Of a stretch of 62,685 nucleotides of DNA, positions 9,026-18,086 are shown one piece after another. Numbering within the stretch: position 1 is the stretch's first letter; each line of letters starts with the position of its first letter. Both the position numbers and the translations under genes were made by a program. The notes under the pieces were generated by a model that searched no databases, was not told the origin of the DNA, and saw only the letters and a program-made list of their open reading frames with translations. This DNA is from Pseudoalteromonas sp. SMS1 (lineage in GTDB: Bacteria; Pseudomonadota; Gammaproteobacteria; Enterobacterales; Alteromonadaceae), in NCBI RefSeq assembly GCF_021530565.1, contig NZ_JAKGBI010000027.1, positions 1-62,685 on the forward strand, read 5' to 3'.

Positions 9026-10201
9026 TTACTCCTCTTTCAACGCAAGTTGAGTGGAAGTTTGGGCCACAGTGCCCTCATCAACACGCAGTTGCATGCCTTC
9101 GGTTGGGTATTCAAGTGCAGAGGTGATCAAGCTTTGTCCTGATTCAAGGCCTTGGTTGGTAACAATTAAGCCATCATACTCTCTAACAATGTTGAGCTTT
9201 TTGAAAGACAGCGTGTTATCACTGTTCAATACGGCAACTTGTCCGTCACGCACTAAATGGTGTGGGATTTCAACGGCATTTGAAACTAATTTACCTTTGA
9301 TCTGAGCGTTCAGGTATGCGCCAAACCGCAATGGCTTTTGGTTGTCATCATACGGGCGGTCAACTTGTGCTACTAAGTAAGTCATGCGGCTGCGACTGTC
9401 AATCACGCCTTCACTACGTACGATTTTTCCTTGCCAGCTTACTTCTTGTCCTGCCACTTTTGCACTCAAGGTGACTGAGGCATTAATACCATTGTTGTTT
9501 AAATGTTGTAACTCGGCATCTGCCACTGGCAACCTTACTTCTGCGACTGATATCGCATTAATAACCCCAACAGAGCTACCTTGATTAACAACACTGCCTA
9601 GGCTTAATGAACGTGTATCGATAATTGCGTCGTAGGGTGCTTTGATATAGGTACGCTCAAGGTTACGTTTGGCGCGTTTCACACTGGCTTGTGCGGCCTG
9701 AAAGCGAGCTAACTTTTCAGCCAGTTGGGGCTTTCTGAGGTAGAGTTCAGAGGGAATTGTTGAGTTTGCATTATTTTTGATGCGTTCCCATTCAGTTTTT
9801 GCTACATGTGCTTGTGCCTGCTCTATTTCAAGTGCGGAGCTTGCCTGTGCAAGATTCGCTTGGGCATCAATCAGCGCGGCTTCATAATCGTTGGGATCGA
9901 TACGTGCTAAAACGGCACCTTGTTTAACAAAGCCACCTTTTACGAACTCTTCAGAAAGCGCGATAATTTGTCCACTTACTTGAGCGACCAGTTGTGTGCT
10001 GTATTTTGGTTTGACGATACCATAAGAGCTCACAGACATTTGCAATGACGCTGTGTTAATCGGGGCAACTTCAACGAGAGGGTGAATGATTTTTTCTGGT
10101 TTTTCTTGCGGGGGTGTTTGCATTGAAGAAAATGCAATAGCGCTTGCAATGCCTCCGAGTAACACCACACAAGGTAATATGATTTGTTTTTTACTAGCCA
10201 C
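9026..10201 (-). CDS. RND efflux periplasmic adaptor subunit
   Basis: A membrane-fusion protein (391 residues from the start chosen here) that links the pump to an outer-membrane channel. It has an N-terminal membrane anchor (IILPCVVLLGGIASAIAF), a lipoyl-like barrel half (VAQVSGQIIALSEEFVKGGFVKQGAVLARIDPNDY), a helical hairpin rich in Ala/Glu, the returning lipoyl half (IKAPYDAIIDTRSLSLGSVV) and beta-barrel domains. A longer frame to an ATG at 10243 is open, but the GTG at 10201-10199 is preceded by AGGAAGGA at good spacing and gives a clean N-terminus (VASKKQ), so I prefer it. It is the first gene of the operon with the pump and divergent from the YkgJ-family gene. Confidence 0.93.
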   Translation of the reverse strand: MASKKQIILPCVVLLGGIASAIAFSSMQTPPQEKPEKIIHPLVEVAPINTASLQMSVSSYGIVKPKYSTQLVAQVSGQIIALSEEFVKGGFVKQGAVLARIDPNDYEAALIDAQANLAQASSALEIEQAQAHVAKTEWERIKNNANSTIPSELYLRKPQLAEKLARFQAAQASVKRAKRNLERTYIKAPYDAIIDTRSLSLGSVVNQGSSVGVINAISVAEVRLPVADAELQHLNNNGINASVTLSAKVAGQEVSWQGKIVRSEGVIDSRSRMTYLVAQVDRPYDDNQKPLRFGAYLNAQIKGKLVSNAVEIPHHLVRDGQVAVLNSDNTLSFKKLNIVREYDGLIVTNQGLESGQSLITSALEYPTEGMQLRVDEGTVAQTSTQLALKEE

Positions 10202-10402
10202 GATGTTAATTCCTTCCTGAATTGACAAATTTGATACGAGCATGAATACAAGTACGCATCGGTTACACAGAATAATACGCCAATAGATATTTCTATGTGT
10301 TTTGATCTCATATCAATATGTAACAAAGCATTGCGACCTTTGTCACAAATTTACAATTTAGGGCTAAAATTGCTTAAAACCTAATAAACACGGTTTTTTG
10401 CA

Positions 10403-10429
10403 TACATCGAATGTACTTCTCCGTATACT
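10403..10429 (+). promoter_or_regulatory. Possible promoter/operator of the YkgJ-family gene
   Basis: A short palindrome TACATCGAATGTA (10403-10415) is followed by TATACT (10424-10429), a good -10 hexamer. No convincing -35 hexamer stands 16-18 bases upstream, so the palindrome could be an activator or repressor site instead. It lies in the divergent region shared with the efflux operon. Confidence 0.3.
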
Positions 10430-10457
10430 CTGTATTTTTACTAGTGCGGAGATTGTG

Positions 10458-10688
10458 ATGGAGTGTAGGTTAGGGTGCGGGGCATGTTGCATTGCACCGA
10501 GTATCAGCTCGTTGAACAAAGCTGCCAATGTGCGCTGTGTGCATCTGAATCAAGATAATTTATGCGCAATATTTGGTAAACCTGAGCGTCCAAAAGTGTG
10601 TCATGATTTCAAGGCCGACAAGGAAATGTGTGGGACCAATAATAAGCAGGCAATGGCGAATTTGATCTATCTTGAAGCCGTGACTTAA
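10458..10688 (+). CDS. YkgJ-family cysteine cluster protein
   Basis: A 76-residue protein of the YkgJ/UPF0153 family, small proteins with clustered cysteines thought to bind zinc or an iron-sulphur cluster. Visible: MECRLGCGACCIAPSIS at the start, RCVHLNQDNLCAIFGKPERPKVC in the middle and a last Cys in KEMCG, matching the family pattern CxxxCGxCC...C...C...C. A longer frame opens at 10398, but the ATG at 10458 has GGAG six bases upstream and is where family members begin. The biochemical role is not established. It stands alone, divergent from the RND operon. Confidence 0.85.
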   Translation: MECRLGCGACCIAPSISSLNKAANVRCVHLNQDNLCAIFGKPERPKVCHDFKADKEMCGTNNKQAMANLIYLEAVT

Positions 10689-10882
10689 TCTGGCGTTTAA
10701 TTAATGTGTTCAGGGCAGATTCTGCTGCTCCCTGTTGTCATGTCTCTATTTACTTGTACATCAGATCTTCTCAACTAAACTTGTTGTAGCAAACAAGGTC
10801 TCCCAAAATACTAACTCTACGTTTTTATAAGCTTAATGGTTTTCTGTAATGTTTGGCGTCAGGTTGCTTAAGGAAAGTGCAC

Positions 10883-11308
10883 ATGAATGAATTTACTATA
10901 ATGATGATAGATGATGATGAGGTAGACAGGTATTTGCTCAAAAGGGCACTAAAAAGTGCAGGGTATGTAAGTTACATATTCGAAGCCGAGAATGGGCAAG
11001 CGGCCATCGACTTTTTGTCTAACTATGAAGACAATGCGAAACAGTACCCCGAGAGGTTTCCACCAATTATTATTTTCCTTGATATCAATATGCCGCTTAT
11101 GGACGGTTTCGAATTCTTAGAGGCGTTTGTAAAGCTGAGGGCGTGTACACACGTATTCAACAAATCGATGCTGGCTCTGTACACATCTTCTAAGTGTGAT
11201 GAAGATAAGCACAAGGCCCAAGGCTATGACTTCGTTAAAGGCTATCTGGTGAAGGAAAGTCTATCCGTACACAGCTTAAAAAAGACGATTGAAAGCTGCA
11301 CTGCATAA
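10883..11308 (+). CDS. Stand-alone receiver-domain response regulator
   Basis: A 141-residue single-domain response regulator with no output domain. The receiver features are present: the acidic pocket in MMIDDDE (Asp10-12), the phospho-acceptor Asp67 in FLDINMP, a Thr switch in LALYTSS and a late Lys in YLVKES. The loop SNYEDNAKQYPERFPP before beta-3 resembles Rcp1-type regulators that accept phosphate from phytochrome-like or hybrid kinases. No kinase gene is adjacent. An upstream TTG start (10853) is possible, but ATG 10883 follows AAGGAAAG at normal spacing. It probably acts by protein-protein interaction. Confidence 0.88.
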   Translation: MNEFTIMMIDDDEVDRYLLKRALKSAGYVSYIFEAENGQAAIDFLSNYEDNAKQYPERFPPIIIFLDINMPLMDGFEFLEAFVKLRACTHVFNKSMLALYTSSKCDEDKHKAQGYDFVKGYLVKESLSVHSLKKTIESCTA

Positions 11309-11310
11309 AA

Positions 11311-11562
11311 TCAACGGTGTTTGTACTGGGTTTTACAGTAACCCCTAACGACTTCTTTGGAGCGCATTTGCAAATGTTTGGTCTTGCGGCCCGATACCCG
11401 TGCCCGCCACGTATTGAAGCTACGAGGTTTGAGGTGTTTACGCATGAGTTTGATGACAGACGGTTCATCTAAACCAAACAAGGTGTAAATGGCTTCAAAT
11501 GGTGTGCGATCTTCCCACGCCATTTCTATGATCCGTGATGTTTCATCTTCTCTTAATTGCAT
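11311..11562 (-). CDS. TIGR03643 family protein
   Basis: An 83-residue basic protein matching the conserved TIGR03643 (DUF2805) family by its sequence: ETSRIIEMAWEDRTPFEAI, FGLDEPSVIKLMRKHLKP, FNTWRARVSGRKTKH. The spacing suggests a helix-turn-helix-like fold, with positive residues at the C-terminus, but no function is established. It ends 3 bases from the convergent response regulator and lies downstream of the HopJ gene in the same direction. A small hairpin (GCCTG at 11573-11577 with CAGGC at 11588-11592) precedes the start. Confidence 0.85.
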   Translation of the reverse strand: MQLREDETSRIIEMAWEDRTPFEAIYTLFGLDEPSVIKLMRKHLKPRSFNTWRARVSGRKTKHLQMRSKEVVRGYCKTQYKHR

Positions 11563-11665
11563 TATTTAACGTGCCTGTTTTTCAAGTCAGGCCGAGTTAT
11601 ACGCGTTATGCAATATTTTGGATTAGTTCAGCCATAGCGAAACAAGGTAAGTTGCTGTCTATGCT

Positions 11666-11710
11666 GGGTTAAGGTGCATAGGCTATTTAACCCTACAACC
11701 TGAATGCACC
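11666..11710. repeat. Two interleaved inverted repeats
   Basis: GGGTTAA (11666-11672) pairs with TTAACCC (11687-11693), and GGTGCAT (11673-11679) pairs with ATGCACC (11704-11710). The arms are interleaved, so the two helices exclude each other unless a knot forms. The element lies between the HopJ and TIGR03643 genes. Confidence 0.5.
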
Positions 11711-11721
11711 TGGAATGAGTA

Positions 11722-12090
11722 CTACTTTGCAGACAAAGGAAAACGGGAGAATGAGACACCTTGCCAACCATATTTGATGAAGTTTCTGATATTTGCGTGG
11801 TCAGTGCCGTCGGGGTTTTGCAACACGTCTTGTCGGTAGTAGCGGCCAAAGCAGTGCAATGTCGCTTGCGCCGGCAAACTGTGCAGATCAGCAAATGCTA
11901 AAATTTTGCATGAGCCCAGATTGGTGCCAAGTTCATTTATTTGTTCGCCATTTGTAAATGCGCATGGGTCAAATACGTAATGCTGCTCTATTACTGCAAT
12001 GGTGTCTTCAAACTCCACTGTCTCACTATTTGATGTTAAACGTTCAATAAATTGTTTAATACTTTCAGATGTTTTGGGGTTATTAGTCAT
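11722..12090 (-). CDS. HopJ type III effector family protein
   Basis: A 122-residue protein of the HopJ family (Pfam PF08888). The family is named after a Pseudomonas syringae protein but is widespread in non-pathogenic proteobacteria. Recognisable stretches: SIKQFIERL, VEFEDTIAVIEQHYVFDPCAFTNG, NLGSCKILAFADLH, ALHCFGRYYRQDVLQNPDGTDHANIRNFIKYGWQGVSF. No type III secretion genes are nearby, so an effector role is unlikely here. The start is ATG 12090. The biochemical function is unknown. Confidence 0.85.
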   Translation of the reverse strand: MTNNPKTSESIKQFIERLTSNSETVEFEDTIAVIEQHYVFDPCAFTNGEQINELGTNLGSCKILAFADLHSLPAQATLHCFGRYYRQDVLQNPDGTDHANIRNFIKYGWQGVSFSRFPLSAK

Positions 12091-12253
12091 GGCAACTACT
12101 TGTTGATTAAAAATGCCATTATGGCGAATTGACGCAAACTTGCATAGTACAACTTTAGTAAAAACAGCGTGCTATTTGTTGATATAAGCCGATGTTAGCA
12201 AAGGATTTGTGTTATAATTTAGGAGTGTCAAACATAGGAGGTACATTATTCGA

Positions 12254-13612
12254 GTGAGTAAAGCGAAACTAAGCCAAGACGAAAGCCTATCTTTTAAAAT
12301 AAATTATCAACTCCTGCCAAAAGAGACCAACCAACTTGACCTGTACTTTTCGATACCGACCGATATGGGGATCAATGCAAATACCTTAAACGAGGTCGAT
12401 TATTTCAATGCGAACATCAAAAGTCACAGTGCCTATTATTCTGAGCAGTTACATCTCCCTCTGGTCCGAAGTCGTTTTATCAGCCAAAGCAAAGGACAAA
12501 AAAGTGATTATCGCGTCAATTTGAACTTATTTTGTTATCAAATTCGCATTGCTTTGGAAGCGGATGTCAAAGATACACTGAAGCTTAAGCAGGCCGAAGC
12601 GTTTTACCCGGCTGCGATTGAGTTGGTGGCACAATCTACGAAGTTATTGGTTAAATTGAGGCGATACACGCCACCAGACAATAAACTAAAATCTTACTTT
12701 CAAAATGCCGATAACTATTTAAGTTGGCACACTGAACAGGCTTTTTTGAACTTGCTTGCGAAAGGGCCTAAATCGAGTGAGTTTAGTCGAGAAAGAAGTG
12801 TTGTTATTGATTTTTGCAAACAAGAAAGTGCTTACAGAGAAAAGCTGAGCTATAACTCGCAAGTCACATTAGAAGACCCAAATAGAATTACCAACAAAAT
12901 GCGTTTGCTTGAAAGGTTAATTGAGTACGGTGTGGTATTTAATAAAGAAACCACGAATTTGGGAGCAAACCTCAAGCGCATGGCCAGAGGCGCTGTCACC
13001 GCAGTGATCATGGCATTTGTCATGTATCTGGTGCTCAATGCACGCTCCAATTTTGAAGAAATCACAGTTGCACTGATTGCATTGTTGGGCGTTATTTACG
13101 GGTTGAGGGAAACTTTTAAAGATGACTTAACCCAGTGGGCATGGCGGCAAGTGCAAAAGGGAAGGCCTAAATGGCGCAACAAATTTAAAAACTCGGTAAA
13201 TGATGCAACGGTGTGCACACAAACAATTTGGTTGGAGCACATTAAGAAAAAAGAGATCCCAGAAGATGTCGACAAGCTGTTAAAAAAGCGTGGGAGGCAA
13301 AACCGCCAAGAGGCTAACTTTTTACACTTTTGTGCTAAAAACCAAGTTCATGTAGATGAGTTCTTACCGGGATATGAAGAAGTGCAGCAACGTATCACAT
13401 TCAATATGAGTTCGTTTGCACGCTATTTGAAAAAAGGGGCGGGTAAACTGTACAGTTTGGACGGACATAAAGTATCAAAGAACTCGGTAGAACGGCGTTA
13501 TCAAATCAATTTGGTGATGCGCTTTAAAACCCAGAATAAGGTGCAGCTAGAACGCTATAAACTGACGATGAACCGCTCCGAAATTGTGGCCATAGAACAG
13601 ATGAAAGATTAA
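12254..13612 (+). CDS. Membrane protein of unknown function with two TM helices
   Basis: A 452-residue protein I do not recognise. The first 240 residues are soluble, charged and rich in Gln/Lys/Tyr. Two membrane helices follow (VTAVIMAFVMYLVLNA and ITVALIALLGVIYGL, about residues 248-285) with the short link RSNFEE, so both large domains should face the cytoplasm. The C-terminal region is basic (KKRGRQNRQEANFLHF) and ends in a beta-rich part containing RRYQINLVMRFKT. The start is GTG 12254, preceded by AGGAGGT 11 bases upstream. It stands alone between HopJ and rhodanese genes. The basic cytoplasmic parts could bind nucleic acid or lipid headgroups, but nothing proves this. Confidence 0.8.
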   Translation: MSKAKLSQDESLSFKINYQLLPKETNQLDLYFSIPTDMGINANTLNEVDYFNANIKSHSAYYSEQLHLPLVRSRFISQSKGQKSDYRVNLNLFCYQIRIALEADVKDTLKLKQAEAFYPAAIELVAQSTKLLVKLRRYTPPDNKLKSYFQNADNYLSWHTEQAFLNLLAKGPKSSEFSRERSVVIDFCKQESAYREKLSYNSQVTLEDPNRITNKMRLLERLIEYGVVFNKETTNLGANLKRMARGAVTAVIMAFVMYLVLNARSNFEEITVALIALLGVIYGLRETFKDDLTQWAWRQVQKGRPKWRNKFKNSVNDATVCTQTIWLEHIKKKEIPEDVDKLLKKRGRQNRQEANFLHFCAKNQVHVDEFLPGYEEVQQRITFNMSSFARYLKKGAGKLYSLDGHKVSKNSVERRYQINLVMRFKTQNKVQLERYKLTMNRSEIVAIEQMKD

Positions 13613-13743
13613 CTTTGTGCGTACGCTACTAAGGCCAAATAAGCCGCGTTAAGAATATCTGAACGCGCTCTTAAAAACTTATGAATTCCTTACTTTGCAA
13701 TTACTTAGTAAATTATTTAGTAGGTTAAATAAGGAGTAAATTC

Positions 13744-14157
13744 ATGTCGAATGTAAGTCGCTTTTTAGAACGTAACACGGAAAAATCGGCGCAGTATTTT
13801 GCCCGTAAACTGGCATGCGAAACAGATTGTTCCGATGTATACGCAGACATCAGAGCTGGCGAAAATCACTTTGTACTGATTGACGTTCGCTCACACGAAG
13901 CATTTGCTAAAAGCCATGCCATGACGGCAATTAACATACCCCACGCAGAAATAACACAACTACGCATGCAGCAATTTCATCAAGATACGTTGTTTGTTGT
14001 GTACTGTTGGGGGCCCGGGTGTAATGGTGCCAGTAAAGCAGCACAAAAGCTGTCAGCTTTAGGTTATCGTGTCAAAGAAATGATTGGGGGGATTCATTAC
14101 TGGGAGGACTTTGAACGTTACCCCGTCAATCGGCGTGTTGACGAAGCACAAAGCTAG
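13744..14157 (+). CDS. Rhodanese-like domain protein
   Basis: A 137-residue single rhodanese domain, a sulphur- or redox-handling fold. Seen: FVLIDVRSHEAFAKSHAMTAINIPHAEI (CH2A motif with DVR), the strand VVYCWGPGCNGASKAAQKL with the putative catalytic Cys in the loop CWGPGCN, and a C-terminal GGIHYWEDF motif. The active loop contains a second Cys, giving C-x4-C, unlike the usual CxxGxR of thiosulphate sulphurtransferases; it resembles alternative rhodaneses found next to regulators in proteobacteria. RBS AAGGAG lies before ATG 13744. Two TTAGTA direct repeats occur in the upstream leader. No partner gene is adjacent. Confidence 0.87.
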   Translation: MSNVSRFLERNTEKSAQYFARKLACETDCSDVYADIRAGENHFVLIDVRSHEAFAKSHAMTAINIPHAEITQLRMQQFHQDTLFVVYCWGPGCNGASKAAQKLSALGYRVKEMIGGIHYWEDFERYPVNRRVDEAQS

Positions 14158-14329
14158 TGGCGTGTTTTACGTCTCGTTTAAGAGGCAAGCATTCATTGAG
14201 GCCGCGCGTGTGATGATATGAGCTCGCAGATACGTATTACCTTGTCGGATAAGGTTTTAGATACAATGTGATAGGCGCTTCAAGTTGGGATTGGCCGTGT
14301 ACTCATGTGAGTGTAGGTTGGGGTGTACC

Positions 14330-14355
14330 ACAGCCACCGTCATATTGGTGGCTGT
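14330..14355 (+). terminator. Stem-loop between convergent genes
   Basis: ACAGCCACC (14330-14338), loop GTCATATT, GGTGGCTGT (14347-14355), then TT. A perfect 9-bp GC-rich stem between the rhodanese gene and the convergent HEAT-repeat gene. It has a short T-run on the plus strand only and may serve both directions. Confidence 0.6.
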
Positions 14356-14365
14356 TTGGCTGAAC

Positions 14366-16072
14366 TTACTTTTGTGCAGATGGAGTAGCGCTATGGAGCA
14401 GTTCAACAATGGCTTGAAAGTTTCTTTTTGACTTTTCCGAGCGTAATGCTGATTTAAGCGTTTGTTTTATGCCGGCTTGTTCGTTTTGCGAAGCTAAAGC
14501 TTTAATTGCGGCATAGCGGCTTTCTGCACTGGGGTTATTTACGGCAATGGCCAGTACGGCATCACTTGCCGCAGGTTTAAGTTGGTAATTTGCAAGTGCA
14601 CCAAGTAGCGCCACCTGATTAGTGTGGTTCGGCTTTGCAAGCTGCTTCTCCAAACTTTCATAGGCTGGTGCTGTTTGTAGCATGCCTAATGCTCTAATAG
14701 AGGCCTTTTGGACACTTTTGTTTGTATCATTGACGTAACGGTCAATTTGTTCAAAGTGCTGTGTATTACGGCTATTACCAAGACCGGATATTAACGCCGA
14801 CTGGGTTTTTTTATCTGTTTCAAGCGAGAGCTGCTCTGATAATACATCATGTAATGTCTGTGCCTGTGCGTCGGGCTGACGACCATGCAACATTGCGCCA
14901 ATGGTCATGTAGAAACTACTTGTGACTTCAGAATCAAGACTGGTAAAGCCTCCCTCAACTTGTTCTGTTAGCAATAGCGTAAGCTCAGGGCTAAATGGGT
15001 TTCGACCCTGGGATAACGCTCTCAAAGCGCGAAACTGCATCAGTGGATCTTTCTCTGCGTCTATCAGTAAGCGTCCAAGGAGTCGCTGGCTATTTGCGCT
15101 GTCTAACTGACCCAACGCGTTAAACAGGCGCATTTGTGCATTATCTGTGAGTTGCTGTGTTAAAAATACATTGCTTAAGGCGTCGATGACGGCGTCAAAT
15201 TGGGCAAGTTGCTGAGCCAATTGATAGGCCGGAATTTGAGTTAAGTCATTTTCAAGCACAAAGCGCTGAAGTGATTGCGCTAGTTTCGTTAACGCTGCTT
15301 CGCTGAGCGTTCTGTTATTTGTTGGCCAGTTAGCTAAATCTGCAGGCAATGAAAACAGGGGCGACGGGTAGGCCTGCTTCGCAGTGCTAATTTGATATTG
15401 CTGCTTCGTTTTCAAGTTTAAGCTTTGTGACTGACCGCTAAACAACAGTGTTTCTTGGCCTTTGCGGGCGCTAAAAAAGCAGGTGCTGGGCGTGATCTGA
15501 TGGCCTGAAGACGCAATTTTGATAGTTTGCAAGGCACCTTGTTGTGCGTTGTGTAAGTGATACGTCTGCTTATTAAGTTGAATCTTATCGTTTTTATATT
15601 CGTACGTTACGGTGTACTGACCGAGCGTATCGTGCTCTAACTTCGATGGGTTTTCAGGGTTACGCTGAAACTGAAAATAATACGCAAGCCCTTTTAGCTG
15701 ATCTTGCGCTTGTTTATTTAGTTGGGTTGGAAACCAGAATTCAGTGATCAAACCATTTTGGTTTAATTTAAATGCAAAAGGTACAGTGTAACTGTCTAAT
15801 TCAGAAGCAAACTGACCACTTCCGGCTCGCACATTGTCAGCTTTGATTGCCCACCAATCGTGCTCAGCATTGTGCTCAGCCTTTTTGATAGTCAGCAACC
15901 CAGAGAGCCTGATGTGTGTTTGTTGTCCCTGATTTTTAATTTGGTCGTAATTAAAGGTTGTGCGTGTATCAATACGAAAGTCATATTGTGAAGAACAAGA
16001 TGCCTGCGCATATTGACTATTAGCCAGTGCACAAAGTACACCGGCTAGCATTACTTTATTAAGCGTTATCAT
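14366..16072 (-). CDS. Secreted beta-domain plus HEAT-repeat protein, vitellogenin-like layout
   Basis: A 568-residue secreted protein (signal peptide ending NSQYAQA). Residues about 25-230 form a beta-rich domain with paired Cys; residues about 240-568 are amphipathic helices in HEAT-like repeats (LGNSRNTQHFEQIDRYV, VQKASIRALGMLQ, ESRYAAIKALASQ). This order, and the stretch FAFKLNQNGLITEFWFP followed by KGLAYYFQFQ, recall the lipid-binding N-terminal module of vitellogenin/apolipoprotein B-type proteins. That link is my inference from the pattern. The frame opens at 16108, but the ATG at 16072 overlaps the upstream stop as ATGA, so the two genes are translationally coupled. A partner role with the upstream lipoprotein is likely. 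Confidence 0.8.
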   Translation of the reverse strand: MITLNKVMLAGVLCALANSQYAQASCSSQYDFRIDTRTTFNYDQIKNQGQQTHIRLSGLLTIKKAEHNAEHDWWAIKADNVRAGSGQFASELDSYTVPFAFKLNQNGLITEFWFPTQLNKQAQDQLKGLAYYFQFQRNPENPSKLEHDTLGQYTVTYEYKNDKIQLNKQTYHLHNAQQGALQTIKIASSGHQITPSTCFFSARKGQETLLFSGQSQSLNLKTKQQYQISTAKQAYPSPLFSLPADLANWPTNNRTLSEAALTKLAQSLQRFVLENDLTQIPAYQLAQQLAQFDAVIDALSNVFLTQQLTDNAQMRLFNALGQLDSANSQRLLGRLLIDAEKDPLMQFRALRALSQGRNPFSPELTLLLTEQVEGGFTSLDSEVTSSFYMTIGAMLHGRQPDAQAQTLHDVLSEQLSLETDKKTQSALISGLGNSRNTQHFEQIDRYVNDTNKSVQKASIRALGMLQTAPAYESLEKQLAKPNHTNQVALLGALANYQLKPAASDAVLAIAVNNPSAESRYAAIKALASQNEQAGIKQTLKSALRSEKSKRNFQAIVELLHSATPSAQK

Positions 16073-17952
16073 AGATTGATATCGCCTTCTTTGGAGTAGA
16101 TTGTCCAAGATTTGTCGAATACACTATTGGTTTGATATAACCACAGATCATAGCGAGTTGTTTTCTTTCCGCAAGGGTATGGAATGCCCCATTTCTTGCA
16201 CCACTTCACACCATAAGTCTCTGCGTACAAGCCAAACTTGCCAGAAATCACATCCAGATCGTTCTTTAACTCGATACCATAGTAAATATGTGGGTTCGTA
16301 TTGTCATTGGTAAGCAACGCAAACCCGGCGTTTGACTCCATTGCAAAGGTATTGTCAATCAGGGTTAAGATAGCTTGAACACCAGCTGATGCAACCAGTA
16401 AGTTTACGCCACCGCGTCCAAATGCGCCAAAGTCTACATGGAATAAGTCGCCCTCAGCATACAACTCCGCGTTGTAGCCGACCGTTAATTCAAAGCCTAG
16501 GTTGCCAGTGACACCTGCTTCAACTTTGATGGGAATAGGGCCAACAGTGAACGTAGCTTGAGCAAGTACTTTGTCTTCTTCCCATTTCTTTTCCCATGAC
16601 TTTTCATATTTGGCTGTGAACTTTTCATCTTCAAAAACTACGTTGTTAAAGATAATCATTTCAGACTCATAGCCCGTATTTTGACCACTGATATAGGCAC
16701 TGCCGTTATATGAGATACTAAATAGTGTATTTTTAGCATTAAAGAAATAGGCCTCTACGGTGCCTTCACCCGTAATACGGCCGCCAGGGTCGCCAGTCGG
16801 GACAATGAACAACTGACCTTGAAGGTCGACACCAACACTGAATTTTGATTTGTTGCCATAGGACTTATTGAACTCGCTCGAGAAGTTTACATTCGCAAGG
16901 CCCACGGCAGCTGGTGTAATGGCTGTTTCTTCAAATTGAGTTTCTCTTGCGGGTCGCGCTTGTGGTGCATCCGTCTGCTCAAAGAAGTAAAGCGCAATAG
17001 ACGTGTGGATTTCATTATTGTCGGTGCGCGTTTCTGCATCCTGCGCCGCGTCAATAAGTGTAAAACGCAGCTCTAATTGGTTGTCAGCTTGTGCATCATA
17101 CTGGGCGTAAAGTTGTTGCAGTAGCGCAGGTTCTAACGCAATATCAAAACCGATGTGTTCATCGTGTAACTGCGCGGTGAATTCGTGTGCAAGCGTATCG
17201 GTGTACTGATTATTTTGCGCATCCCAAAAATGAGTTTCAACCCAATTACCTGCTACCATGACTTCAGCTTTAATATGTGACAGCCCTAAGTTCCCACCTT
17301 CATAATCAGCTTCGAAATAACCAATAAGATCGGAGTGATGTTCACTGGTACCGTTATCAACACTGGGTGCATCTAAAATAAGTGCAGACTGACCAAAAGT
17401 GGCGCTTAATAATTTGTAATCATGCCCTTCTTGTTCACGGACAACAATATCAGCATGAGGGAAATCACCATCAAGATGCGGTTCATGATCAACAGAAGGG
17501 TGGTTGTCTTCTTCGATGTCTTCTACATGTAAGTCATTTGGATCGATTTGCGCGATGATATGGTAGTTACCGCCTTCAAGTGTATTGGGCAATATTAAGT
17601 CAATTTCATGCTCAGACGCGCCCTCTGCAAGTGCAGCCAACTCCACCACTGCAATCTGCTGTATGTCTTCAATAGCCACTTCTTGCTCGCTGCGTACGTC
17701 CAGTTCATCTGAGTGCATGAGGTAGAAATGAACTTCAACATCAACATCGTTGAACCCTGTGACATCAACGGTATAGTAGGTTTTTACTGTGTCAGATGGT
17801 GACAACGTGTCCAAAGGGCCCGTAGAGATTGCGGTGATCTCTAAGTTACTTTCTACCTCCGTAATTGGGGTAACTGTGAGCGTATCATTTTCGCCAAATT
17901 GACACCCTGTCAAAGTGGCTAAGCTCAGAAGAGCCGTTGTGATTAAGCGCAT
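16069..17952 (-). CDS. Large lipoprotein with CARDB-like and beta-barrel-like regions
   Basis: A 627-residue lipoprotein (lipobox LTGC, Cys17). The N-terminal third has two beta domains with the CARDB-like ending YHIIAQIDPNDLHVEDIEEDNHP and a His/Asp-rich stretch around residues 150-180 (EEDNHPSVDHEPHLDGDFPHAD) that may bind metal. The C-terminal 270 residues (from about NVNFSSEFNKSYGNKSKFSV) are strand-rich with alternating aromatic residues and Gly, and end with a Cys pair (KWCKKWGIPYPCGKKTTRYDLWLY). It is the first gene of a coupled pair with the HEAT-repeat protein (ATGA overlap). Both are extracytoplasmic and probably work together on a large ligand or at the envelope. I do not know the family. 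Confidence 0.78.
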   Translation of the reverse strand: MRLITTALLSLATLTGCQFGENDTLTVTPITEVESNLEITAISTGPLDTLSPSDTVKTYYTVDVTGFNDVDVEVHFYLMHSDELDVRSEQEVAIEDIQQIAVVELAALAEGASEHEIDLILPNTLEGGNYHIIAQIDPNDLHVEDIEEDNHPSVDHEPHLDGDFPHADIVVREQEGHDYKLLSATFGQSALILDAPSVDNGTSEHHSDLIGYFEADYEGGNLGLSHIKAEVMVAGNWVETHFWDAQNNQYTDTLAHEFTAQLHDEHIGFDIALEPALLQQLYAQYDAQADNQLELRFTLIDAAQDAETRTDNNEIHTSIALYFFEQTDAPQARPARETQFEETAITPAAVGLANVNFSSEFNKSYGNKSKFSVGVDLQGQLFIVPTGDPGGRITGEGTVEAYFFNAKNTLFSISYNGSAYISGQNTGYESEMIIFNNVVFEDEKFTAKYEKSWEKKWEEDKVLAQATFTVGPIPIKVEAGVTGNLGFELTVGYNAELYAEGDLFHVDFGAFGRGGVNLLVASAGVQAILTLIDNTFAMESNAGFALLTNDNTNPHIYYGIELKNDLDVISGKFGLYAETYGVKWCKKWGIPYPCGKKTTRYDLWLYQTNSVFDKSWTIYSKEGDINL

Positions 17953-18086
17953 GTTGATTCTCTATCTTATTTAACTCTTTATTATTGTAAGCTAAGAATA
18001 TGGAGCGAGTGTGAAGTCGATTTTAAGGACCTTAGTACTAATCGACAGGAACAAGCCTACAGGGTTGGCCAGTATGTTTAACATCG

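Noticed and set aside
11722..12090. HopJ protein as a secreted virulence effector
   Set aside because: No type III secretion genes are present, and the family occurs widely in free-living bacteria.
14366..16108. Start of the HEAT-repeat protein at 16108
   Set aside because: The extra 12 residues (MDNLLQRRRYQS) precede a good signal peptide whose ATG overlaps the upstream stop, so 16072 is preferred.
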